The notes under the pieces: model-generated
What the model was told of the DNA's origin: nothing
Databases searched by the model: none
The model's input: only the letters and a program-made list of their open reading frames with translations
In this document: piece by piece, positions 22,593 through 51,960 of the stretch
Layout of the letters: each line of letters begins with the position of its first letter
How positions within the stretch are numbered: position 1 is the stretch's first letter
Position numbers and translations under genes: made by a program
Source of the DNA: Elysia crispata
Lineage: Eukaryota; Mollusca; Gastropoda; Plakobranchidae
Length of the DNA: 64,000 nucleotides
Assembly: GCA_033675545.1 (NCBI GenBank)
Contig: JAWDGP010001951.1
Coordinates: 852,001 to 916,000 of the forward strand
Reading direction: 5' to 3'

Positions 22593-23267
22593 TAGTGGAA
22601 TTCGTTTGAAGTCAACACCACACTGCAGTCTCGTTTTTCTTCTTCTTTGTTTAAGTAACTGATTTTTCGATAAAGTCAACGGCTTGGGGATATTTTCGCT
22701 TGAAGTCAACACCTCATGGTTGATGGGAAAAGGTGAAACCCATGAAAGGGGGGATATAGCCCTTTGTTTTGAAATGGAGTAATGAGTAAGACATTGTGTA
22801 TTAATACATGTGGCAGGCTTAACAAGGTCTAGTTAAGTTAGTGTGGTCTTGCGCAGTTTTGAGAATAACAAAGCAGGGTGCGCAGGGCATGACCGGATGG
22901 AGGCTATGTTTTTCTAGATCTAAACCTAACTTATCATTTGTGAGAATTGGTGCATTGTTTTCTCCCCAATCCCACTAGCCTTAACCAATAACATTTTTTT
23001 CAGAGCCTTCACTAATGCTAAACAATTGGGGTTTTTTTTCTTGTAATGACTTAGTGTGGTTTTTCTCTTTGCGTAAAAGTTAAATAAATAAATGCTATAA
23101 GTAACAAAAAAATGGAAACTCTGCAAAGGGAGACCACTATCATAAGTAACAAAAAGGAAGAGAACCTATTTTTATTACATTAATTCTTTGAACTGTTTCC
23201 TGAAAATGGATAAAGTCAACACTTTTTTGGGGGGTCCCAAAGTGTTGAATTTATGCGGATTCCACTG
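22593..23267. mobile_element. MITE with pogo/Tc1-like ends, about 675 bp
   Basis: The left end (AGTGGAATTCG...GAAGTCAACAC) and the right end, reverse-complemented (CAGTGGAATCCG...AATTCAACAC), match over roughly 30 bp with few differences. Each end is flanked by TA (22591-22592 and 23268-23269), the target of Tc1/mariner/pogo elements. Internal copies of AAGTCAACAC and ATAAAGTCAAC recur in both halves. There is no transposase ORF; the 97-codon minus-strand ORF across the left end is not protein-like. It lies about 1.1 kb past the THOC3 stop. The family assignment is by end sequence only. Confidence 0.75.
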
Positions 23268-26200
23268 TACTTGGTAGATACAGCTTCAACAAAGTTTTAC
23301 AGAGAGCATGGTATATGGGCAAGTATATAGCAGCCTTGGTTTTTTGAGGCATATAGGCCCTATAGGTTAAAAAAAAAAAAAAAAAAAAGCGGATCACAAG
23401 GAATTAGGGCTAGGACAGCAAGCAGTAATAGTTGGTGATTAACTGTTGTTTTAAAGTTTCAAAGATTAAAAAAAAATGATTACATGTAGATGCCTGGGCA
23501 TAACCAGGTAAAAAAATAAACTTTCTCCTTAACACAGAGCTGCCAACCTTAAAGACCAAGTTGAAGTATTTTCGAGAATTTAATTCTGTATTTCATTAAC
23601 CAGTTTTGCACTGAAAATAAGCATTCACTCATAGTGTTGATTAAAACTTGAAGCTGTATCAAACTACCTGTGATTTAATATAACTTTCATATGTAAATTC
23701 ACATGTGCTTCTGAGCCAACATTTGGCAAGTTTATGTTTTCCTAAGAAAGCATTGGCTGTTGACATTTATATTTGATGTAAAAAATGGAAAAAAAAAAAT
23801 GGGGTGGGGAGATTTTTACAAGGGTCAAAAAGACTGAATATTTTTGTGACAAATGAAATAAAAACTTCGGTTTAATTTGTTTCTATATTTTCACACAGTA
23901 TTTTGCTGTTGAAAAAAAAAAAGGAAAAATTATCGAATCAGTTCTAATCTAGTGAATTTGTTTCAGTGCTTTCTATCCTTACTTGGTTATTTTCAATGAT
24001 TTGTTCAATACAACTAACACTTGAGAATGATGGGTAGACAAAACTAGAGTACATGTATTGTCAATCGAAGAATGATGCTCATTATTATTTATACATGTAT
24101 TATGCTCACTTTTGAGGTCTATTTTGCTGTGACGAAATAAAGTGTATTTGCTCATTATTTTCAAGTTTCTGGCCCAAAAAATTAATGATTTCTTCCCTAG
24201 GATTAATTTTTCTAATCCATAGAGTTTTTTTTTTCATATAATTGTGAATCTACAATATCTCATTGTGAACAATTTTTAAATTAACTCCCTTGCTGCTCTA
24301 CTGGAGAGAAGAAATATTCAGCAGCAAGGGTTGTAAGTTGAAAAAGATACATGTAATGATGTATTGAAAACCTCCACCTTTTAAAATTATTTATGTCACT
24401 TATATTCAAGTTACAAGACAAATGAGAGGTCAAGTAAGACAATGTGTAATGTATTTCTCCTCTAAAGTCTGTAAATAAATACAAAAACTCAACCAGTGAA
24501 ATAATGATAAAATGGAAACACTTGAGGCAAAAAACATAAGTGCATTTAGCTAAACTTCCAGCATCATGCCACCCTATCCACCCTGAAGCGTAACACAATA
24601 AAGAAACTCAAGTATTTAAAAGGCTGCTACTAGTGCTAGGGAAGTGCCAAAAATCTGATTAGCTTAAAACCTCGATCAAAATTTATATAGAAGTGACGGT
24701 TTTTTGGAGATGAAAAAAATGTATAGGGCATAATTTGGTCTATTGTGTCATTTGCTTAAGGTGACATTATCTCGGCAAAACGTGACGTTCTTAGATTTTA
24801 ACTTTGTAATGTATTACACAGTTATTTTTTAATACTTTTTCTTACGTTTTTATGGGTGCAATAGCTTAGCAAAGGACTCATGATTCACTTCCAACCTTTT
24901 TATTTTCTTTTTTTTTTTAGGTTTGTGTGCGGCAGTTCCATCATAATTTATTATGTAGTTTTTTTCCCCAGCAAGTTCATCAGATCAATATGAGATTGAT
25001 AAAAGAAGTTACTACATTTAGAGGAATATTTTCTTTAAACGTGTATCTCTGTTTCTTTGCTTTTCTTTTGAGCTCTACTCTTCATTATTCTCTTCTTCTT
25101 CATTTGTTTTTTTTTTCCACTCCTAAAAGTTTTCAGTTCAATCTTATGGCTGATGAAAATGACATGAAATTTGTTGTAGTAATTAGACATTACTACAGTT
25201 GGGAAAGACTTTCACTATGCAAACTGTAATTAGTGTATGATTCCTTACTGATTGCCCGTGATGCAGACTGCATGTCTAAACCACATGGATAAGGTCTAGG
25301 TTGGCTGCTACATTACATGTACAATACGGATGTGTATAGGCAATTGTGGCTCTCTCTTCAGCACTGCCCTTTTTTTTAAACAACCTAGAAAAATAGCGTG
25401 GGAAATGATGGTGTTTTTTGGCTCTAGAAAAAACAATATTTGAAGAGGAAAAAAAATTATATTTTGTTCCATGAAATTCAAGCACATTTTACTCAAAAAA
25501 ATCGTTTCATCACTTGATTTTAACAAGCTGTCTTCAATTACAAATGTGGGGGGAAAGAAAAAAGAACTTCAAAAAACAGAACTCTGTGAAAAGTGGAAAA
25601 AGTGCAGAGGTTTATCAGACTACATACTCGGTGAAAGACAGATTGAATCCATTTTGTTTTCACTTTGATTAAGAACAATGTGTGGTAGAAAGCGCACTTT
25701 GAGGACTTCAAATTAAGGTAAAGCACCACTAAAAATATAAACAGAAATAGGGTGAATGACAAGCTTGTTCGAGCTAGTTTTCATCGCGGTAGCGAAATCT
25801 ATCATCTTTTTGCGGTTACATAAAAAGTTCAGAATATAACGACACCTAATATTAATAAATGTAATAGGGGAAAATTAGAGTAGTTTAACATAAAAAGGGA
25901 AAAAAAAAAGCAACCCGTGAAACCAACAATCCCCTGTATCACATTTACTTCACGGGTTCTGGAAATTTTGGGCTCTTAAAACTAATCAAATTATTCAAAG
26001 GACTTATTTGACCGATTTTACCTCTTCAAAACAGACGCCGAAGAGCTGAATTTTTTTACGCATGAAATCGCAAGGCTTATCGGCAGAAAAAAATTTAGAT
26101 GCAAGATTGCTTTACTGCATTCTTAAAACTTGCCTAAATTCAAAACGTTCATGGACAGGAGACTGGTACATGTAGTTTAATCTTCGTGATTCAGCCCGTC

Positions 26201-28440
26201 ATCAACAAAAGGCTTCTGATACACGCAGCAAACATCCAAAACAACACGAACCTCGAGATATGCCACAAAGGCTCTCGAAGACCACCGAACTGAGGCCCTA
26301 TGGCGACGACACAATGGATGACAAGAGAAAAAGCATGTCTTTTATGAGAAACAAAACCTAAGCTCGGTGAAGTAATAATATGCTCCAGTGCTATCACTAG
26401 TGGGTGAAGATAACCGTCGAGCGAACTCTGAGTCTGAACAAGTCCCAGACAGGTTCAGGTAAGATGCAGTCCATGACTCAAACAAGGAGAAGACTCAAGT
26501 AAAACCATACAATACTTTGTGATGAGGTTTCATTAGGCGCTGAGAGCTTTATTCAGGCTAAATAGGAAGGCAATACCGCCAGATAATATATGTAATAAGT
26601 ATAGTAGAGGATTCATTTTGACATTCATGACTACGTTGTATTTCAATAATAAAAACTATGGAGGAGATCAATGTATATTTATAAACATTAAACTTTAAGT
26701 AGTGGAACTCGTATAAAAATGTTGTAAAGTTGTTATTCAACAACGTGATGAGAATGAAGTGTAAATAGACGTATTACGGCAATATTTGTGTAATATGAGT
26801 TCGCATCATCGAAGGTTCATCATGTGACTATAAGGGTGCCTTGAACACGTCTTGTAAAACACTGTTTTTAAAAGCGCGTCACTTAGCAACAACAAGGGTA
26901 AACGAAAATAAAATGCTCTCAATTTTTAATATTCAACTATATGTAGATTAGATCTTGTCTTTCAATAAAAGGACATGCGCTATTTACTTTATTCCAAAGC
27001 ACTCCTAGCCATAAGTGACAAATAATTGAATGTTGCAAAGGTGGTTAAATTTGTGTTAAGCAGTTGAAAAAGAATAATTGTTTCAACTGATTTCATGCCC
27101 CCTTCAAGTCTGTAAAATAATTCCAAGCACAGAAACGAATCTGGTCATGGAATAAGCGATAACCTTATAAACAGAACCAAGCACTCTGTAACAATAATTA
27201 AAAGACCCACGAGTCAAAAACGCACACAAACACAAATTACAGAAGTTAAGTATTATACCTTTAAAATTGTACATAAGTGCAACATTGACAATGTTCTTCT
27301 GTGGATGTAAAAGTATTCTTTTAGTACGCTGCTTGTAAAATATAATTTTACTTACAGTATTTTTTTTTCGCACTGTATACTTTAATCTTCATATCGAGGT
27401 ACGGGTTTAAAATTCATACAGTATGTTTAATTTCATACTTTTATATGTTTCGAACAGTCAGCCTAGGCTATCTAAACGTAGAAACATCATACAAATTCAA
27501 TATACTTGATGATTCAATATTCATCAACGTAGGCTTACATGTAGCTACATACAATACGAGACAAAAGTCAAAGGCTATTAGTTTGAATGCTGATACTTCA
27601 GCTAAATCTAAAATGGAAAGAAAAGTTACAGTTATGACACGCATGTGAAGCTTTCAGAAACCCTCAAGTAACAATGTTAAACAGTTGGGTGTATATTGAA
27701 AGACTGGCTGTTCCCTCTTCAAAATGTTGGCCTAATTGAGAGAGGCATGTTTTGTGTGTCACAAACATAATTTTACAAATGGAATCTAAGGAGAAATGTC
27801 AGCGCCGAAAATTTGAAAAAAAAAAAATAAAAAAAAAATTAGCTTCTCACACATAATTGTACCTTTTTTTATCTTTTCGTTCTTCAAAATCTTATGGGCA
27901 AGTTTTTTTGACATAACAAGAGACACCCACATCATAATAATTTGAAAAAGCTTCTAGTTTTCGTCCAGGAGGAAGTCAGCCATTACACGCAGAGTATCAC
28001 TTCACCAGCAGGGGACCATGGAGCTGGGGCCACGAGGGGGTAGTCAAGTCTCTGGTTGCGAAAGAATTGGAACAACTGGTTTAAGAGGATGCTGTAATGG
28101 AATTACTGGAACGTAACAGGGAAATGAGCCTCACAAGCTTGTGTTTTATTTGAGATTAGCTAAACATAACAAGATTTGTTTATGTCGGCACTGGCAACTC
28201 CCCCCTAAGCCTGTCTGCCTATTGAGGCTCTGTCGGGTCTCGCAGGGCGCCATGTTTCACGCGTCACACGAAAGTGGATGGTAATCACTATTTGGTCCCG
28301 AAAAATTCTTGATTGCGTCTCCTTTATCGCTCAAAAGTTTAAAAGTTCGTGACTTTTACGCAAATTTTCAAAAGTAAAAGCTTCAGTTGTAACAGTAGTA
28401 ACATAGTACATGTAGTACTAATAGTGTTGGAGGTGGTAGT
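23268..28440. other. Non-coding stretch between the MITE and the (GTA)n array
   Basis: AT-rich with poly(A) runs and no recognisable gene or transposon. One short perfect hairpin (25912-25921 with 25949-25958) and a GC-richer island at about 28,000-28,260 are the only structure I see. Confidence 0.5.
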
Positions 28441-28441
28441 T

Positions 28442-32802
<4,361 letters not shown>

Positions 32803-33045
32803 CTTCATGTCTGCTGTAGATACATGTAGCCTCATGTCTGCTATAGATACATGTAGCCTCATGTCTGCTTTAGATACATGTAGCCTCATGTCTGCTGTAG
32901 ATACATGTATCTTCATGTCTGCTATAGATACATGTAGCCTCATGTCTGCTTTAGATACATGTAGCCTCATGTCTGCTATAGATACATGTAGCCTCATGTC
33001 TGCTTTAGATACATGTAGCCTCATGTCTGCTTTAGATACATGTAG
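32803..33045. repeat. 27-bp minisatellite, nine copies
   Basis: Nine tandem 27-bp units, each holding CATGTCTGCT, TAGATACATGTAG and a TACATGTA palindrome. The units differ mainly at two bases (GCTGTAG = A, GCTATAG = B, GCTTTAG = C), in the order A B C A B C B C C, which is a higher-order 81-bp pattern. The period is a multiple of three, so both strands stay open (plus MSALDTCSL-type, minus ADMRLHVSK-type repeats). I see no start context, promoter or splice sites to suggest expression. Confidence 0.92.
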
Positions 33046-34369
33046 CATTAACTATGAGAGCTGGCAGAGTTCATTGTTTTTATATTTCAGCTCATTTCAG
33101 ACAAGTACTTTCTGTTTATAATTTTTTTTTTGTTTTCTTGTTTCATTGTTTATTAAATAACCAAGCCCCACGTCAATTTGTTTTCTTCAGTGCAAAGAAC
33201 AGCAAAAATGCACCTTTCTCCTGTAATTTAAGGATAATAAAAACCATCGATAACAGTGGCTTATCTCTAAAATACATACGTTTGCAAGTAACAAAACCTA
33301 CATCTTTACTGTCCTGAATGCAATGTGAATTAAGTTTGAAATTATTATCATATTGTGATGAATTCAAAATTTTAACAATTTTCTATAGTGTTAAATTAAA
33401 AAGAATACATTGTTTCGTGATTATTTTCACAATATTGCTCGCTCGACGTTGCTTGACTTGGGTCGAACAAACGCGGCAGACCACTGATTGGATTTATAAA
33501 ATATCAACTTTAGGTTTTGGGTCGAATATCTAACAGCTTCTCCTTGCTAAATCGCCATTTCGAAAGAAAAAAAATAAGTTTTTATTTTTTAGAATTCTGT
33601 CGAACCTTTTTTCGTCTGACTCACAGGGTTAACGACTTTTCACAGCATTTATTTTATCATGCAAATAATTTGTTTGAAACATAAAGATCAGCGATAGGAC
33701 AGCATCTTTCAGTCTTCTTATTGAAGGTCAACATCCCGAATTTCTAATTTCAATGTCTTAATAATACTCAAAAGATGAAAAATGGTGAAAGAAAGTAAAC
33801 TGTTCTTCAATGTATAAATTTGTCTCTGTTTACAAGATATATGATCGATTAAGCTTATAAAGCCAAATAAATAAAAATTCAGGACAAAACGGAATTTTTA
33901 TGTTAATTAAGTTAATTCAACAATTTCCATAAAGGAACTTTTTGATATATATAAAATTATATGAAAACCCAGCCGAACATTCGCTATGAACATAAGTATA
34001 GTACGGAATGACTTATGGAAACACGAGTTAGATAATACGGACCGTTTCACATGGTGTTAACTTAGAAATTACAGAAAAGTTGATGCATAGATCTTCATAA
34101 TTTTTATCGTTCGTCCTAGATATTAATTTTGTACGTCCAATTAATGGCAAGACTTTGTGTTTGTGATTCTAGATTCAATGGTTGTTTTTTTGGTACAATT
34201 CGGATCTTCTCAATCAAGCTTGCAAGTCACTCTTTGAGGCTCCTTTAAAATCTTCATCCTGAAACTTTATTTTTAAGGAGCGAAGTGGCGTTTTGCATAA
34301 AAGCCATGCTCTCTAAGAATGACGGCGCATCTATTACCAGTGGATGGTTCGAATCCAACAGAGGCAACT
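33046..34369. other. Non-coding AT-rich stretch
   Basis: Several short ORFs of low-complexity composition but no recognisable product. A perfect B-box-like GGTTCGAATCC lies at 34346-34356. Confidence 0.45.
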
Positions 34370-34715
<346 letters not shown>

Positions 34716-35105
34716 TTCCTTTGTTTCTGCCTCAAATGCAAAGTTTTAAAAAAGTAAAAAGAAAACATCATTTCTAATTTGTGTGCTGATTACAACTATT
34801 CTGAAATCAAAGTTTTGACTGACTCTTCTCAGGAAAAAAAAGCCAGCGTATATGGGAACCTTATATGCCGGAAACATCTTTAAGCGTCTCAAACTGACGC
34901 GTCCATGTAAATGGGTGTAGGTGATGTATGGAGACATATTTTTTTTTCATACGGCAGCCGCTCACGATTAGAAACGGAATTAAAGTTCATTATGGTGATC
35001 GCGTTAGGCGATTTGGCGATTACTATTGGTGTGAGCTTGAGTTATCCTGCTGGGATGATATCATAACTACAAATTACATTATAGTTTTACTTCATCGTAA
35101 TCCAT

Positions 35106-35321
35106 GTGCATGATTTAACGTCAGGGATTTCAAATCCATTTGATGACTTATTTAACAACCTTTATCATTATGACTTCCAAGTTAAGCCTTTAAATTTTGA
35201 TCAACCACCGTCGGTTCGGGAAACACTATCTGAAGACCCTATCGGCCTTATAAACGAGACCATGCGACTAGATTATGACGATGTGTATGAGTTTAGTGAA
35301 GTTAATCAGTCATTGGCTTAG
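35106..35321 (+). CDS. Unrecognised acidic 71-aa ORF
   Basis: The translation (MHDLTSGISNPFDDLFNNLY ... ETMRLDYDDVYEFSEVNQSL) is acidic, aromatic-rich and not repeat-derived. It is preceded by another unrecognised ORF (34,928-35,113) with a similarly protein-like stretch, RNGIKVHYGDRVRRFGDYYW. GC content rises across the pair. No family is recognised. It may be a small gene, an exon or a fragment of an old element. Confidence 0.25.
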   Translation: MHDLTSGISNPFDDLFNNLYHYDFQVKPLNFDQPPSVRETLSEDPIGLINETMRLDYDDVYEFSEVNQSLA

Positions 35322-36182
35322 CTTATGTATCAAATAAATCTTTTGCAAACTCGTAAGGTTAGCGAAGTTTTATAGACATTTGAAATGAAAGAATGAGATT
35401 TAAGAAATCAGAACTTACTGAGGAAAAGAATTAATATAAAATAACCATAGGATGAAACAAAACAAAATAAGTATTCTCGAAGGTCTAACGATGTGAACCG
35501 ACGGAGCAGCATAATGATTTACAGATATCATTTTCACTTCCTGCTCATCTGATACCAATGACCACAGTTTTGTAGCCCTACCTGATCTATCTTTGTCGGG
35601 TTAGTAAAGTTATCCGACCGGGCCAATTGCATAGATTTCAATAGTGCGATAAATAGAATTTTTTTTAAACAAGTTTAAAACCCTACGCTTACAATCTGTA
35701 AATTTGGAGTTATGTTAATTAAACTGCTAAAGTCTTTAATGGGATCCGTCAGGTTCAGATTTTGTTTATACAATGCACGGCCCTGATATTTCCAGGACTA
35801 GCATTTAACTTAACTGCTTCAAATTATGATAACAGAGCAGGCCAGGCCTAAAATCATTGAGTTAAAGAAGTGCTAAATGAGGCAGGTACAATGCACTTCA
35901 TCGATCCATGCACACACGAATTTTGAACGACGCAAAGGTCGTCAAATTGTGCATTCCTACTGCATCTGATTGCGTGAGGGTTTACTGTGGCAACGTCACA
36001 GTAGATTAACAGACTGTGAAGGTACAAAGTTCCCACCAAACATGTTACTTAGATCGCTGCAAATGATTCAAGAGTTTTATCATGTTAAGACGATAGGCTG
36101 CGAGGGCTACATTTGTATAATTATATGTAAAAATAAACATATCACATATCACATTGTGCATGTACGTGCAACTGAAGGATAC

Positions 36183-36183
<1 letters not shown>

Positions 36184-36242
<59 letters not shown>
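36184..36242. repeat. (TA)n microsatellite
   Basis: About 29 TA units. The Ile-Tyr ORFs are artefacts. Confidence 0.95.
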
Positions 36243-36244
<2 letters not shown>

Positions 36245-36619
36245 CAGCAAACGTAATGTACAATTCTACATCCTTTTCCCTTATCTTTTTGTCACAGTTT
36301 GGAACCAAACTCTTATACCGGTAACTACTTCAAACCATACAAAATAGATTTGAACTGTGGAATTAAAAAATAAATATAAAAGATGGATATATGGTGTTAA
36401 CTGCTTACAGACCGATTATAGGCATAACGCGAACCTTCAAAGTTTGAATTAGGCCAAAATCTAAATTAGGAACCCGTAACCTTTTCATTTTGAGCAACTA
36501 ACGAGAATGGGAAACTTTTTCTGCGCTGATTTCTTAATACTAATCGCTTTCAAACAGGCCCTCTCACCCAGTTCGCCAAACACTAAATTAATAAAGTTTG
36601 TAAACTTCACTCAAGAGGG

Positions 36620-36760
36620 TCTGGGGGCGGGGCTGTGGGACATGAACTCCCCGATGACGTCCACCCACATAGCTCCGCCCCTTCACCCCCCAACCAGAGC
36701 TCCACAAAAGGGTGCGTGACGGCGAGCAGTAGGTGGTGCTCAAAACAGATTATAAGCCCG
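36620..36760 (+). promoter_or_regulatory. Probable Vax promoter
   Basis: An abrupt GC-rich block in AT-rich DNA, about 1.3 kb upstream of the Vax start codon. It holds a GC box on the plus strand (GGGGGCGGGG, about 36,623-36,632), a GATGACGTCC CRE-like site near 36,653, a minus-strand GC box (CCGCCCC, 36,675-36,681) and a TATA-like ATTATAAG with TATAAG at 36,751-36,756. The order and spacing suit a TATA promoter with a start near 36,780. No transcript evidence is available to me. Confidence 0.5.
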
Positions 36761-36779
36761 GCTCTACCCCTGGACTGTC

Positions 36780-36909
36780 GTCACGGAGCTGTTACGGACC
36801 GTGAAAAAAGCAAAGTTAGAGAAGAACGGTGTGTGGAATGTTTCCATTCTCTGGGTAGTTTGCGGGCATCGTTCTTCTCTTGCCGCACTGGCGTCAAGCG
36901 ATAAAACAG
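36780..36909 (+). other. Probable non-coding first exon of the Vax gene
   Basis: Follows the TATA-like motif by about 30 bp, keeps raised GC and ends AAACAG before GTTGGT, an acceptable donor. A strong acceptor (T-rich tract, TTTTCAG, AG at 37,965-37,966) lies 59 bp before the Vax ATG, so a 1.06-kb 5' UTR intron (36,910-37,966) is likely. Confidence 0.4.
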
Positions 36910-38025
36910 GTTGGTTTGAATTTTATTATCTAAAGAAATAAAATGCAAAATGTTTTCACTGAATAATGCACACGTTGCAACAAATTTAACATTCACCAAC
37001 TTGAAATTACAAATATTATGATAGTTATCCCTTTAGATAACGTGAAGAAATAGTCATTAAACGTAAGATTCTCTTTAATAGTTAAAAGAATCTAATTCCA
37101 TATTTTATTGATATATGTCGATGCGAAAGATTTGTGACATGAAATATGGAAAGTTATGATAAGAGACAAACAAAACATTTCTCATTTTTTTCTTCAAATC
37201 AAATTATTTTTAACTTATTACCATGCGCCAAACTAATCATATATAATTTCATATTTTTTGTATGACATCATATTTCTACCCCTTAATTTTAAAGAATTCA
37301 AGAATTAAACCTGATCATATCATTGATTAAGGCCATCTGAGTGGTTTATGTTGCAATTTTAATTTCATGCTTTAATATTTGAACAATCAATTTCTTTTTG
37401 TTCACAGGATGAGATTAAAATGAATTATTAAAGTAAGCGCAACTGCATATAAAAGAAAATTATTTTGTAGTTAAAGACCTCTTTTCAATATAGTTCCCAT
37501 TTGATAGGAAATTTGAATACCAGATTTTCAATACTTCTGTCTTTAATAAAGTATTTAAATGTATTTACACAAAATGGAGTTGAAATTGACGAAGTCAGTA
37601 AAATTCAGTTCCTGAAAAAAGGTACAAAGAACATTGGTTTATGAGTCAAATACTAAATCAAGGCCACCTGAGATTTACATGAAATTTTCGTATCACTGAG
37701 CGATGTCTATGTTTTCCATCGATGTTTTTGTACCGACAAAAGAAGAGCCATGTATTTTAAGGTCAGCAGCCTAATTCAATTACTGAAAATAGTAGGTTTT
37801 GTCATTGTTTAAATTTTTTTTTTCAATTATTCCAAATTAGATACCGCTGGTTTGTAAACATTTTAAACACAGGGGAAAAAACCATAGGAGAAAAATCGAC
37901 GACTCAACTTTCGTAACGATTTCTGAAATAAATATTCTTTTTTTTATATTTTTAACTTCTTTTCAGACGTTGACAAACTCAGATTGTGGAAGCTGCAGTT
38001 GATGTACTGAGCCTCTAATAGCAGA

Positions 38026-51960
<13,935 letters not shown>

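Larger units (their letters stand above)
34716..36619. other. Stretch upstream of the Vax promoter candidate, with unrecognised ORFs
   Basis: Contains two adjacent short plus-strand ORFs (34,928-35,113 and 35,106-35,321) and an (AT)n array. Otherwise AT-rich and featureless to me. Confidence 0.4.

Noticed and set aside
22419-22712. 97-codon minus-strand ORF
   Set aside because: It spans the left end of the MITE and is not transposase-like.
34278-34356. tRNA-like A box (GAGCGAAGTGG) and B box (GGTTCGAATCC)
   Set aside because: The boxes are 68 bp apart start to start, no cloverleaf folds around them by eye, and no SINE body or second copy is visible. B-box-like matches near 3112 and 28,880 are equally isolated.
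36507-36904. Overlapping 70- and 89-codon ORFs
   Set aside because: They coincide with the predicted Vax promoter and non-coding first exon; the raised GC explains the open frames.
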